A DNA stretch of 64,000 nt from Pseudomonas segetis (GTDB lineage Bacteria; Pseudomonadota; Gammaproteobacteria; Pseudomonadales; Pseudomonadaceae), in contig NZ_FZOG01000004.1 of assembly GCF_900188155.1 (NCBI RefSeq), forward strand, positions 248,001-312,000. Direction: 5' to 3'. A program made the position numbers and the translations under genes. Below are positions 29,520-39,122 of the stretch, one piece after another. Under the pieces are notes generated by a model, which worked only from the letters and a program-made list of their open reading frames with translations, was not told the DNA's origin and did no database searches. The stretch's first letter is position 1, and each line of letters opens with the position of its first letter.

Positions 29520-30680
29520 TCAGCTGAACAAGCCGTAGAAGAATAGGCGAATGCTATCCCACACGCGGCGGAAGAAGCCACCCTCTTCGACAGGCTCAAG
29601 TGCAATCAGGTCGGTGCTTTGCACCACTTTATCACCCAGTTTGACTTCAACTTTACCGACAACGTCACCTTGCTTGATCGGTGCAATCAGTTGCGGCGTC
29701 ATGGTCATGCTGGCTTGCAACTTGTCCACCTGGCCTCTTGGCAAGGTCAAGGTCAGGTCTTCTGCCAGGCCGGCCTTGACCTGGTGATCAGCGCCTTTCC
29801 ACACTGCAGTCTGCGCAAGCTCCGCACCTTTCTTGTAGAAAGTACGGGTTTCGAAGAAGCGGAAACCATAGGTCAGCAGCTTCTGCGTTTCAGCGGCACG
29901 CGCCTGTTCGCTATTGGTGCCGAATACCACGGCGATCAGGCGCATGCCATCACGCACTGCAGATGCCACCAGGCAATACCCGGCTTCATCGGTGTGACCG
30001 GTTTTCAGGCCGTCAACAGTCTTGTCGCGCCACAGCAGCAGATTGCGGTTTGGCTGCTTGATGTTATTCCAGAGAAATTCTTTCTGCGAATAAATTGCGT
30101 AGTGGGACGGGTCGATATAAATGATGTCACGGGCCAGCTTGGCCATGTCGTGCGCCGAGGAGTAATGGTCTGGATGCGGCAAGCCAGTTGCATTCATGAA
30201 GTGGCTGTTGGTCAGCCCCAGCTCTTTGGCGGTGTTATTCATCATGTCGGCAAATGCATCTTCACTGCCGGCAATGTGCTCGGCAACGGCAACACTGGCA
30301 TCATTGCCCGACTGGATGATGATGCCGTGCAGCAGGTCGCTCAGCGACACCTGGGTATTAACCTTGACGAACATACGCGAGCCGCCTGTGCGCCAGGCGT
30401 GCTCGCTGATGGTAACCATATCGCTTTCGCTGATCTGCCCCTTCTTGATCTCCAGGGTTGCGATATAGGCGGTCATCAGCTTGGTCAGGCTCGCAGGCGG
30501 CAGACGCTGGTCACCTTCATTCTCAACCAGTACCTGACCTGTTGCTGCATCCATCAGCACATAGGATTTAGCCGCCAGCTGGGGTGGCGCAGGTGTAGCC
30601 ATTTGCTGGGCAAATGCGACTGGCGCAGCAATTAGCAAAAGTGACAATGAAACGCGTTGCGCAAAGCTGGTGATATTCAT
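29520..30680 (-). CDS. dacA: D-alanyl-D-alanine carboxypeptidase, PBP5/6 family
   Basis: The 386-residue protein trims the terminal D-Ala of peptidoglycan stems. A signal peptide ends near residue 24. The active-site motifs are SLTK (Ser about 64), SGN in IIQSGNDASVA, and KTG in DGLKTGHTDEAG. The C-terminal PBP5 beta domain ends in an amphipathic helix (RRVWDSIRLFFYGLF) that anchors it to the inner membrane. The start is ATG 30680; upstream in-frame codons lie before the signal peptide. P. aeruginosa calls the counterpart dacC. Confidence 0.95.
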   Translation of the reverse strand: MNITSFAQRVSLSLLLIAAPVAFAQQMATPAPPQLAAKSYVLMDAATGQVLVENEGDQRLPPASLTKLMTAYIATLEIKKGQISESDMVTISEHAWRTGGSRMFVKVNTQVSLSDLLHGIIIQSGNDASVAVAEHIAGSEDAFADMMNNTAKELGLTNSHFMNATGLPHPDHYSSAHDMAKLARDIIYIDPSHYAIYSQKEFLWNNIKQPNRNLLLWRDKTVDGLKTGHTDEAGYCLVASAVRDGMRLIAVVFGTNSEQARAAETQKLLTYGFRFFETRTFYKKGAELAQTAVWKGADHQVKAGLAEDLTLTLPRGQVDKLQASMTMTPQLIAPIKQGDVVGKVEVKLGDKVVQSTDLIALEPVEEGGFFRRVWDSIRLFFYGLFS

Positions 30681-30801
30681 CCGTCTCTCGAAGTAGCTGA
30701 TGGTGGAACAAGCCCGAATGGGCAAATTATGAATGACCGTCGCAACACTTGGGTGCCGCGACAGCTTGCTGCCTGCTTACTGGCTGACTGGAGCCGCCAA
30801 T

Positions 30802-31803
30802 TCAGTTGGCCTTGACCACAGTGGGTTTACCCAGGTTGGCCAGACGCACACTTTCCTGCAATTGCTCAGCCTCGCCCTGATTGCTGATCGGACCGACGCG
30901 AACGCGATGCAGGGTCCGCTGGTTCTGCACCACTGAGCTGATGAACACCGGGGCAGTGACTGTCCCGCTCAGCTTGTCCTTGAGAAGCTCCGCAGCGTCC
31001 GGATTGGCGAAGGCTCCCACTTGGAGATACAGGCCAGAGGCTGCGAGTGAATCGTTTTTTTTTGAGTCGACCTGAACTGGCAATACGGGCGCAGCATGCT
31101 GGCTTACGGGCGGTACATACTGCTCGATCGGCTCAGCCATGGCCTGCATTTGCGTTTTTGCTGGCGCAACTGACTTGGGTTCGGCCAAGACCATTGGCGC
31201 AGTCTTGCCCTGTTTTGCCCACCATTGTTTAGGATCGATGCCTTCCACCTTGACGCGGGCCGTGCCTTTCTCGGCATATCCCAGCTTTTTCGCAGCGGCA
31301 AAGGACAGGTCGATAATCCGGTCGGAGTAGAACGGGCCCCGGTCATTGACCCGCAAAATGGCGGTCTTGCCATTTTCCAGGTTAGTCACCTTGACATAGC
31401 TTGGCAGCGGCAAGGTCTTGTGCGCGGCCGTCATGCCATAGAGATCGTAGGTCTCGCCGTTGGCAGTGGCCTGCCCATGGAATTTTGTGCCATACCAGGA
31501 TGCCAGGCCCGTGGCGCGGTAAGAACTGCCGTCCTGGATGGGGAAATACTTGGTGCCCAATACGGTATAAGGGCTGGCCTTGTAAGGCCCCGTGTGCGGT
31601 GTCGGCACTGCGTCGCGAATCAGCGATACATCGACATCCCACCAGGGCGCGCCGTCCCGATGCGGGCGCGCAAAATTACCAGGGCCACTAATGCCTGTGG
31701 GCTGCGTGGCGACTGGCTTGACCACGGGCTGTTTAGACGAGCAACTTGCCAGCGCCAAGGTGATAGCGCCAAGCGTAATGAGTCTGAGTGGCAGGCTCGA
31801 CAT
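30802..31803 (-). CDS. rlpA: septal/endolytic lipoprotein RlpA
   Basis: The 333-residue lipoprotein has lipobox LASC (Cys near residue 20), a double-psi beta-barrel domain (GLASWYGTKFHGQATANGE and the catalytic region LRVNDRGPFYSDRIIDLS), a linker, and a C-terminal SPOR domain (about 255-333). P. aeruginosa RlpA is a lytic transglycosylase that acts on naked glycan strands at the septum, to which SPOR targets it. The start ATG 31803 overlaps the mltB stop (TGATG). Confidence 0.95.
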   Translation of the reverse strand: MSSLPLRLITLGAITLALASCSSKQPVVKPVATQPTGISGPGNFARPHRDGAPWWDVDVSLIRDAVPTPHTGPYKASPYTVLGTKYFPIQDGSSYRATGLASWYGTKFHGQATANGETYDLYGMTAAHKTLPLPSYVKVTNLENGKTAILRVNDRGPFYSDRIIDLSFAAAKKLGYAEKGTARVKVEGIDPKQWWAKQGKTAPMVLAEPKSVAPAKTQMQAMAEPIEQYVPPVSQHAAPVLPVQVDSKKNDSLAASGLYLQVGAFANPDAAELLKDKLSGTVTAPVFISSVVQNQRTLHRVRVGPISNQGEAEQLQESVRLANLGKPTVVKAN

Positions 31804-32813
31804 CAATGGGTTCCCCGTGCTTCGACTATCAATTGGGCCAGTTGAGTGACCGCCATCGCGTACATGCTGCTGCGGTTGTAGCGCGTGATCACGTAAAAGT
31901 TGGGTAAGCCTAACCAATACTCGTCGCCATCGACACCCTCAAGACGAAAAGCCGTTACAGGCATCTCGCCATCAAGCTTATCGGTGGTAGTCCAGCCAAG
32001 CTCTTTTAGCTGATTGATATTTTTCACCGGATCAAGGCCTTCGGTCAAACCTTGATCAACCTTATCCCCGGAAACACTGGCGCGACTGACCGTCGGCTCG
32101 CCCGGCAACCAGCCATGACGCTTGAAATAGCTGGCAACGCTGCCGATCGCATCATCCGGGTCGCTCCAGATATTGATATGACCATCACCATCAAAGTCCA
32201 CGGCATAGGCGCGGAAGCTGCTCGGCATAAATTGTGGCAGCCCCATCGCGCCTGCATACGAGCCTTTAAGGGTAATTGGATCGACCTGCTCCTCGCGCGA
32301 CAACATCAGGAACTCACGCAATTCCTTGCGGAAAAATGGCGCACGCGGCGGGTAGTCGAACGCCAGCGTCGACAATGCATCCAGAACCCGGTAACTGCCC
32401 GTATTGCCGCCGTAGAAGGTTTCCACGCCGATGATTGCAACTATGTACTGGGCCGGAACGCCGTATTCTTTCTCGGCACGCGCCAAGGCGGCCTCATGCT
32501 GACGCCAAAAATCGACGCCGCGGGCAATACGCGAATCGGTGATGAAGATCGGGCGATAGTCCTTCCATGGCTTGACGCGCTCAGCAGGCCGCGAAATAGC
32601 GTTGATAATCGACTGCTTGCGCTCAACTTCACCGAACAAGCTGACTAGCTGCTCCTCGGCAAAACCGTAGTCACGGGTCATTTCGGTGATAAATGAAGCG
32701 ACTTCAGGTGATTGCGAATAATCACCTGCGCCCGCTTGCTGAACCCAGCCGAGCGCAGTGGCAAGTCCTAACCAGTGTGCTTGTCGTACGGCCCAGCCAC
32801 GCAGTATTTGCAT
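31803..32813 (-). CDS. mltB: membrane-associated lytic transglycosylase MltB/SltB
   Basis: The 336-residue enzyme has the SLT_2 fold. The catalytic glutamate lies in IIGVETFYGGNTGSYR, and the GAMGLPQFMPSSFRAYAVDF motif follows. An N-terminal signal sequence is present without a clear lipobox, so it may be the soluble SltB1 form. The start is ATG 32813 (MQILRGW), 17 bases after the rodA stop at 32831; upstream codons in the frame overlap rodA. It sits in the elongation cluster between rodA and rlpA. Confidence 0.93.
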   Translation of the reverse strand: MQILRGWAVRQAHWLGLATALGWVQQAGAGDYSQSPEVASFITEMTRDYGFAEEQLVSLFGEVERKQSIINAISRPAERVKPWKDYRPIFITDSRIARGVDFWRQHEAALARAEKEYGVPAQYIVAIIGVETFYGGNTGSYRVLDALSTLAFDYPPRAPFFRKELREFLMLSREEQVDPITLKGSYAGAMGLPQFMPSSFRAYAVDFDGDGHINIWSDPDDAIGSVASYFKRHGWLPGEPTVSRASVSGDKVDQGLTEGLDPVKNINQLKELGWTTTDKLDGEMPVTAFRLEGVDGDEYWLGLPNFYVITRYNRSSMYAMAVTQLAQLIVEARGTH

Positions 32814-32830
32814 TGAATTCCTAACCCCAA

Positions 32831-33976
32831 TTAAACCTGAGCGATCCACTTACGGTGTGTGTGAATCGACATCAAAACCCCAAACCCTGACAACAACGTG
32901 ATCAGCGAAGTTCCGCCATAGCTAATGAATGGCAGGGGAACCCCAACGACAGGCAGCAAACCACTGACCATGCCGATATTGACGAACACGTAGACGAAAA
33001 ACGTCATCGTGAGCGACCCGGCCATGAGCTTACCGAACAGCGTCTGTGCTTGCACGGTTATCACCAGCCCACGACTGATCAACAACAGATACACGAACAG
33101 CAATATACATACGCCAACCAGACCAAACTCTTCAGCCAGGACCGCAATGATAAAGTCCGTGTGGCTTTCCGGTAGAAAGTCCAGGTGCGACTGGGTGCCC
33201 AACAACCAACCCTTGCCCAACACGCCCCCGGAACCAATTGCAGCCTTGGACTGGATAATATTCCAGCCACTGCCCAGCGGATCGGTCTCGGGGCTGAGAA
33301 AGGTCAACACCCGTTGCTTCTGGTACTGGTGCAGGACAAAAAACCACATGCCCACCGCAACAGGAACCAGGGCCGCTGCCGCGCCGATGATCCAGCGCCA
33401 CTGCAAACCCGCCATGAACAAGACAAAGGCACCGGAAGTGATCACCAACAGCGCCGTACCCAGATCTGGCTGCACAAGGATAAGGCTCACGGGCACGCCA
33501 ATCAGCGCCAGACTCACGACAATATGTTTCAAGCGCGGCGGCAGGGTCCGTTTCGAGAGGTACCAGGCAATGGTGGCCGGCATGATGATCTTCATGAACT
33601 CCGACGGCTGGAAGCGAATCACCCCCGGAATATTGATCCAGCGCGTCGCCCCCATTGCGTTGTGCCCCATGACATCGACGGCCACCAGCAGCGCAACACC
33701 ACCGACGTAAGCCAGCGGCACCCAGCGCGCCATGAATCGCGGCTCAAACTGGGCAATGATGATCATGCCAACCAGGCCAATGCCGAAGGAACTGGCCTGT
33801 TTCATCAGCAGGTCGACATCTTTGCCACTTGCCGAATACAAGACAAACAGGCTACCTGCGGCCAAGGTCAGCAGCAGTAGCAATAAGATACCGTCGATAT
33901 GCAAACGCTGGAGCAGGCTTGCCCTGCGACGCATCACATCTTCGTTGGACAGGGTACGGTCAAAGCTATTGCTCAT
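32831..33976 (-). CDS. rodA: rod-shape SEDS glycosyltransferase RodA
   Basis: The 381-residue polytopic protein (about ten membrane segments) polymerises lipid II in the elongasome with PBP2. SEDS landmarks are GATRWINIPGVIRFQPSEF, the essential aspartate in LVQPDLGTALL, LPESHTDFIIAVLAEEFG and PFISYGGTS. Its ATG overlaps the mrdA stop (ATGA), so the polymerase/transpeptidase pair is co-translated. Confidence 0.97.
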   Translation of the reverse strand: MSNSFDRTLSNEDVMRRRASLLQRLHIDGILLLLLLTLAAGSLFVLYSASGKDVDLLMKQASSFGIGLVGMIIIAQFEPRFMARWVPLAYVGGVALLVAVDVMGHNAMGATRWINIPGVIRFQPSEFMKIIMPATIAWYLSKRTLPPRLKHIVVSLALIGVPVSLILVQPDLGTALLVITSGAFVLFMAGLQWRWIIGAAAALVPVAVGMWFFVLHQYQKQRVLTFLSPETDPLGSGWNIIQSKAAIGSGGVLGKGWLLGTQSHLDFLPESHTDFIIAVLAEEFGLVGVCILLFVYLLLISRGLVITVQAQTLFGKLMAGSLTMTFFVYVFVNIGMVSGLLPVVGVPLPFISYGGTSLITLLSGFGVLMSIHTHRKWIAQV

Positions 33977-35862
33977 TGTTCCTGCGCCTGTTCATTAGCA
34001 GGTGGAGCATACTCGGGCTTGAGCACGCCGTTTTCATCCAGCAACCAGGCATCCATGACCGCCTTAAGCACTGGCGCTGCAACGCCCGATCCCGACTCTC
34101 CATTCTCAACCAGCACCGAGACGGCAATCTCAGGGTTTTCAGCCGGCGCAAAGCCAACGAACAAGGCATGGTCGCGGTGGCGTTCACGAACCTTGCTGCG
34201 GTCATAACGCTCGCCTTGCTTGATCGCTACAACCTGGGCAGTACCACTTTTACCGGCAATTCGATAAGCCGCCGAGTTGCCCACCTTGCGCGCAGTACCA
34301 CGGGCGCCATGCATCACCATTTCCATGCCGTTTCGTGCGTAATCCCAGTATTTTGGATCTTTCAATACGATGTCCGGTACAGGATTCTCGTCCACCGGCT
34401 TTACCCCGCCGATGGTCTTGGCCAGGTGCGGACGAATCCATTTGCCGTGGTTAGCCACCAAGGTCGTGGCCTGCGCCAGTTGCAGCGGAGTGGTCTGCAT
34501 GTAGCCCTGACCAATACCGAGAATCAAGGTTTCCCCCGGATACCAGGCCTGGCGGTAACGCCCACGCTTCCACTCTCGCGATGGCATCAGCCCTGCAGTT
34601 TCCTCGAACATATCCAGGGAAACACGTTGGCCAAGACCAAACTTGGTCATGTAGTCATGCATGCGATCAATGCCCAACTTATGCGCCAAATCATAGAAAT
34701 AGGTGTCGTTGGAACGCATCAACGCAGTCTCGAGGTTGACCGATCCATCCCCATAGCGGTTCCAGTTGCGATATTTATGCGTATTGTTAGGCAACTGGTA
34801 AAACCCCGGGTCAAACACTCTGGAGCTCGGCGTGATAACCCCGGCATCAAGACCGGCAATCGCCATCATGGGCTTGACCGTGGAACCTGGCGGATACAGG
34901 CCGCGCAAGACCCGGTTGAACAGGGGCTGGTCAATAGAGTCGCGCAATTCGGCGTAGGCCTTGAAGCTGATGCCGGTGACAAAGGGATTCGGGTCGAAAC
35001 TCGGCTGGCTGACCATGGCCAACACTTCCCCTGTCTTGACCTGAATCGCAACAATCGCCCCGCGACGGCCACCTAGCGCCTTTTCGGCAGCCTCCTGAAG
35101 CTTGGTATCTATGGTCAGGACCAGGTCCTTACCCGGTTGCGGATCGGTACGATTAAGCACTCGCAAGACACGACCACGAGCGTTGGTCTCGACCTCTTCG
35201 TAACCCACCTTGCCATGCAGCTGCGATTCATAAAAGCGCTCCACACCGGTTTTACCTATGTGGTGAGAACCGCTGTACTCAACAGGGTCGAGTTTTTTCA
35301 GTTCCGCTTCGTTGATACGCCCGACATAGCCCACCGAGTGAGCAAAGTGCTCGCCAAGCGGGTAATGCCGGACCAACTGTGCGGTCACTTCAACGCCTGG
35401 CAGGCGGAACTGATTGATCGCGACCTTGGCGATTTGCTCTTCGCTCAGTTCAAACAACACCGGCACCGGCTCAAAGGGTCTACGCCCCTGGCGCACGCGC
35501 TTCTCGAACAACTGGCGATCTTCTTCGGGCAGCCCCAGCACTTCGACGATAACATCCAGCACCTTCTCCCAGTCGCCGGCCCGCTCGCGGGTCAGCGTTA
35601 AACTGAAACTTGGCCTGTTATCGGCGACGATCACTCCATTTCGATCATAGATAAGCCCACGATTCGGCGGAATGGGCTGAACATGAACGCGATTGTTCTC
35701 AGACAGTGTCGAGTGGTACTCGTATTGCACCACCTGCAGATAATAAAGGCGGCTGACCAACACCCCAATCAATAGGAAAACCACAATGGCGCCGACAATC
35801 GCGCGCCCACGAATCAGTCGTGCGTCTTTTTCGTGGTCTTTTAGGCGAATCGGCTGCGGCAT
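33973..35862 (-). CDS. mrdA: penicillin-binding protein 2
   Basis: The 629-residue class B transpeptidase cross-links lateral-wall peptidoglycan. One membrane segment lies at residues 22-42. The PBP dimer domain follows, then the transpeptidase domain with active serine S327 in PPGSTVKPMM and the KSGTAQVV motif near residue 545. It begins 11 bases after rlmH ends on the same strand. All catalytic motifs are intact. Confidence 0.97.
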   Translation of the reverse strand: MPQPIRLKDHEKDARLIRGRAIVGAIVVFLLIGVLVSRLYYLQVVQYEYHSTLSENNRVHVQPIPPNRGLIYDRNGVIVADNRPSFSLTLTRERAGDWEKVLDVIVEVLGLPEEDRQLFEKRVRQGRRPFEPVPVLFELSEEQIAKVAINQFRLPGVEVTAQLVRHYPLGEHFAHSVGYVGRINEAELKKLDPVEYSGSHHIGKTGVERFYESQLHGKVGYEEVETNARGRVLRVLNRTDPQPGKDLVLTIDTKLQEAAEKALGGRRGAIVAIQVKTGEVLAMVSQPSFDPNPFVTGISFKAYAELRDSIDQPLFNRVLRGLYPPGSTVKPMMAIAGLDAGVITPSSRVFDPGFYQLPNNTHKYRNWNRYGDGSVNLETALMRSNDTYFYDLAHKLGIDRMHDYMTKFGLGQRVSLDMFEETAGLMPSREWKRGRYRQAWYPGETLILGIGQGYMQTTPLQLAQATTLVANHGKWIRPHLAKTIGGVKPVDENPVPDIVLKDPKYWDYARNGMEMVMHGARGTARKVGNSAAYRIAGKSGTAQVVAIKQGERYDRSKVRERHRDHALFVGFAPAENPEIAVSVLVENGESGSGVAAPVLKAVMDAWLLDENGVLKPEYAPPANEQAQEQ

Positions 35863-35873
35863 CGGGACTGTGG

Positions 35874-36341
35874 CTACTTATGGTAGGGATGGCCGGACAA
35901 CACTGTCCAGGCGCGATAAACCTGCTCGCCGATGAGGACGCGAACCAGCGGATGCGGCAAGGTCAGTGGCGACAACGACCAGCGTTGCTCGCTACGCGCC
36001 TGAACTTCAGGCGCAAGCCCTTCGGGGCCACCGACCATCAGATTGACTGTTCGCGAATCAAGCCGCCATTTATCCAGCTCGACGGCCAACTGCTCGGTGC
36101 TCCATGGCCGTCCTTCGACCTCCAGGGTCACAATCCGTTCACCGGGCTGAACCTTGGCCAGCATAGCTTCGCCTTCCTGGCGAATCATACGGGCAACATC
36201 GGCATTTTTGCTTCGCGTTGTCAGCGGGATCTCAATGAGCTCCAGCGCCAGCTCAGAAGGCATGCGCTTGGCATACTCCTGCCAGCCATCCTCGACCCAG
36301 CGCGGCATTTTTGATCCGACGGCAATCAATTTGATACGCAC
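35874..36341 (-). CDS. rlmH: 23S rRNA (pseudouridine1915-N3)-methyltransferase
   Basis: The 155-residue SPOUT enzyme methylates pseudouridine 1915 in 23S rRNA helix 69. The knot motif [11 protein letters not shown] and the C-terminal tail [21 protein letters not shown] are present. It starts at GTG 36341 ([12 protein letters not shown] follows), 12 bases after rsfS, the usual partner. Confidence 0.96.
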   Translation of the reverse strand: MRIKLIAVGSKMPRWVEDGWQEYAKRMPSELALELIEIPLTTRSKNADVARMIRQEGEAMLAKVQPGERIVTLEVEGRPWSTEQLAVELDKWRLDSRTVNLMVGGPEGLAPEVQARSEQRWSLSPLTLPHPLVRVLIGEQVYRAWTVLSGHPYHK

Positions 36342-36353
36342 AGCCAGGCGTCC

Positions 36354-36740
36354 TTACTCTGCTTCAGAACCTTGCTCTGGCGCGTGCTGTGCACGGCTCT
36401 GCTCGGCGCCCTGCCACAGGCGCTCGAGGTCATAGAACTGGCGCGTGGTCGGCAGCATGACATGGACCACGATATCGCCAAGGTCAAGCAGCGCCCACTC
36501 GCCGGTATCCAGGCCTTCGCTGCCGATTGGACGAACACCCTGCTCCTTTACTTTCTCCAGAACATTGTCGACCAGTGACTTGACGTGACGGCTGGAGGTA
36601 CCGCTGGCGATAACCATGAAGTCGGTGATGCTGGTCTTTTCGCGCACATCAATGGTGGTGATGTCCTGGGCCTTGATGTCTTCCAGAGCCGCGATGGCCA
36701 GTTTGACCAGGTCTTCGCTCGGCATGATTTGATTCTTCAT
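36354..36740 (-). CDS. rsfS: ribosomal silencing factor RsfS
   Basis: The 128-residue protein binds ribosomal protein L14 and blocks subunit joining in stationary phase or starvation. The family core [20 protein letters not shown] and [18 protein letters not shown] are present. It lies downstream of nadD with 133 bases between and directly upstream of rlmH. Confidence 0.95.
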   Translation of the reverse strand: MKNQIMPSEDLVKLAIAALEDIKAQDITTIDVREKTSITDFMVIASGTSSRHVKSLVDNVLEKVKEQGVRPIGSEGLDTGEWALLDLGDIVVHVMLPTTRQFYDLERLWQGAEQSRAQHAPEQGSEAE

Positions 36741-36873
36741 AGGTAACTCGTTTGCCTCATATGTCAGAACTTGCAGACGCGTATTGCTAAACTCACTATC
36801 GATCGACGCCCCGCATCATCAGTCGATGATTGCCTGGCTGTTTCAATCTCGCATAGCCTTTGTCTGCAGGCTC

Positions 36874-37518
36874 TCAGTTCGCTGCACGGTACAGCCCGTG
36901 CGCTTGGATGTAAGTCAGTACCTTATCTGGCACCAAGTAACGTACCGATTTTCCGTCGAGCAACAGCCCGCGAATTTGCGTGGCAGACACCGCCATCGGC
37001 GTTTGCCACACAAAGGAAATCTGCCCACATGCACCGGTCATCGCATGTGGATCGCTGACACTGCGCGCCGCTAACAAATCGCGCAGTGCCTCTGGGGCTT
37101 CGCTGTCAGCATCGGGACGCTGCAATACCAGGATATGGCAATGCAGCAATAATTCATCCCAACGGTGCCAGCTTGGCAACCCGCAAAAGGCATCCCAGCC
37201 CAGTAACAAATACAGCTGATCATCCGCTGCCAACTCAGCCCGCAGCGATTCCAAAGTATCGATGCTATAGGACGGCTTATCGCGCTTGAGTTCGCGATCA
37301 TCAACCACCAGCGGTGCAACACCAGCCACCGCACACTCGACCATTGCCAGACGGTCATGGGCCGAAACCAGCGGCGTATCCCTGTGTGGCGGCCGCGCAC
37401 TGGGTATCAGGCGCAGCTGATCAAGGGCCATAAACTCGGCGACTTCTACCGCGCCGCGCAAATGCCCAATGTGCACCGGGTCAAAGGTGCCGCCAAATAG
37501 GCCAATGCGTTTAGGCAT
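36874..37518 (-). CDS. nadD: nicotinate-nucleotide adenylyltransferase
   Basis: The 214-residue NadD makes deamido-NAD from nicotinate mononucleotide and ATP. The nucleotidyltransferase motifs are [12 protein letters not shown] at the N-terminus and VSATQIRG near the end. The start ATG 37518 lies inside the last codons of proA (eight-base overlap), giving translational coupling. Further upstream codons add no family sequence. Confidence 0.95.
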   Translation of the reverse strand: MPKRIGLFGGTFDPVHIGHLRGAVEVAEFMALDQLRLIPSARPPHRDTPLVSAHDRLAMVECAVAGVAPLVVDDRELKRDKPSYSIDTLESLRAELAADDQLYLLLGWDAFCGLPSWHRWDELLLHCHILVLQRPDADSEAPEALRDLLAARSVSDPHAMTGACGQISFVWQTPMAVSATQIRGLLLDGKSVRYLVPDKVLTYIQAHGLYRAAN

Positions 37519-38779
37519 TCTGCCCGCGCAACTGGCCGTCACCGACCACCACGTACTTCTCGCACGTCAGGCCTTCAAGCCCCACCGGGCCGCGAGCATG
37601 CAGCTTATCGGTCGAGATGCCAATCTCCGCGCCAAGGCCATACTCAAAGCCATCGGCGAAACAGGTTGGTGTATTGAGCATCACTGAACTGGAGTCGACC
37701 TCAGCCATGAAGCGCCGGGCATGGCCCTGATGTTCAGTCACGATCGAGTCGGTGTGGTGCGAGCCATAGTGGTTGATATGCTCGATAGCCTGATCAAGAT
37801 CATCAACGATACGAATCGACAAAATCGCCGCCAGATACTCGGTAGCCCAATCCTCCTCAGTCGCAGGATTGGCCGCAATCAGGTTGCGCGTGCGCTCGCA
37901 GCCACGTAACTCGACACCTTTCTCAGCGAACTGTGCCGCCATCGCCGGCAGGAAATCGGCCGCGACCGACTGATGGACCAGCAGGGTTTCCATTGCACCG
38001 CAAATCCCGTAACGATAGGTTTTGGCATTGAAGGCAATCTTCTGCGCTTTTGCCAATTCAGCCAGTGCATCTACGTAGACGTGACAAATGCCGTCAAGGT
38101 GCTTGATCACCGGTACGCGCGCATCGCGGCTTACCCGCTCGATCAGCCCCTTGCCGCCACGCGGCACGATCACATCAACAAACTCGGGCATGGTAATCAA
38201 CGCGCCGACCGCTGCGCGGTCAGTGGTTTCAACCACTTGCACCACGGCAGCAGGCAGATCGGCTGCGGCCAAGCCACGCTGGATGCATGCCGCAACCGCC
38301 CGATTGGAGTGAATGGCCTCCGAGCCGCCACGCAAGATAGTCGCGTTGCCGGATTTCAGGCACAGGCTCGCGGCATCAATGGTCACATTTGGCCGCGACT
38401 CGTAAATGATGCCCACCACGCCAAGCGGCACGCGCATCTTGCCAACCTGAATACCCGACGGACGGTAGCTTAAATCCCGAATGGCACCGATCGGATCGGG
38501 CAATGTCGCCACCTGGCGCAGGCCTTCGATCATTGCATCGATGCGCGCAGGCGTCAGCGCCAGGCGATCGAGCATCGCCGGTTCCAGGCCATTTTCACGA
38601 CCTGCGGCGAGGTCTTTGGCGTTGGCTTCGGTCAATTCGGCGCGCGCACAATCCAGCGCCGACGCGGCGGCCAGCAAGGCGCGGTTCTTCTGGGCAGTGC
38701 TGGCACGCGCAATCACGCGCGAAGCCTCACGGGCAGCACGGCCCAAGCGGGTCATATAGTCGAGCACGGACTCAGTCAT
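37511..38779 (-). CDS. proA: glutamate-5-semialdehyde dehydrogenase (gamma-glutamyl phosphate reductase)
   Basis: The 422-residue aldehyde-dehydrogenase-fold enzyme makes glutamate-5-semialdehyde for proline synthesis. The catalytic cysteine lies in [14 protein letters not shown]; other marks are [28 protein letters not shown] and VPRGGKGLI. It leads the nadD, rsfS, rlmH, mrdA series; upstream lies a 343-base gap that should hold the promoter. Confidence 0.96.
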   Translation of the reverse strand: MTESVLDYMTRLGRAAREASRVIARASTAQKNRALLAAASALDCARAELTEANAKDLAAGRENGLEPAMLDRLALTPARIDAMIEGLRQVATLPDPIGAIRDLSYRPSGIQVGKMRVPLGVVGIIYESRPNVTIDAASLCLKSGNATILRGGSEAIHSNRAVAACIQRGLAAADLPAAVVQVVETTDRAAVGALITMPEFVDVIVPRGGKGLIERVSRDARVPVIKHLDGICHVYVDALAELAKAQKIAFNAKTYRYGICGAMETLLVHQSVAADFLPAMAAQFAEKGVELRGCERTRNLIAANPATEEDWATEYLAAILSIRIVDDLDQAIEHINHYGSHHTDSIVTEHQGHARRFMAEVDSSSVMLNTPTCFADGFEYGLGAEIGISTDKLHARGPVGLEGLTCEKYVVVGDGQLRGQNA

Positions 38780-39122
38780 GGTCTCGGTAGCCAGGCAACA
38801 AGGAAAGCGGCTGATTATAGCGAGCGCAAGCCCTCACGCACAGCGGTGCCTGGCAGATGGCGAACAGCTTGTTACGGTTTTTCCACAGTAACAACTGCAG
38901 CAGCCGTTATTTCGCCAATAAAAGCGCCCTGCAGGACAGACAGGTCTAAGGATAGGTAACCAAAAGAAATGCACCTGTCTATTTTCAAAACTACCTACAC
39001 AGAAAAACACTTACCCCGTGCCATCACCCAGCTGTATCCGCCTGGCAACCCATTAGCGACCACGCCAAGGCGCTAAATACCGAGAATAATGACAGGCGGA
39101 CCACCGTCGGAGCAATTGAGCC
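38780..39122. other. intergenic region between divergent proA and the hydrolase gene
   Basis: This 343-base stretch is AT-richer than its neighbours and must hold two divergent promoters. I could not assign either firmly. No coding sequence, RNA gene or strong hairpin was recognised. Confidence 0.5.

Noticed and set aside
29619..30635. A 338-codon open frame on the plus strand
   Set aside because: It is antisense to dacA, whose SLTK, SGN and KTG motifs are intact.
33829..35076. A 415-codon open frame on the plus strand
   Set aside because: It is antisense to rodA and mrdA; both are complete with catalytic motifs.
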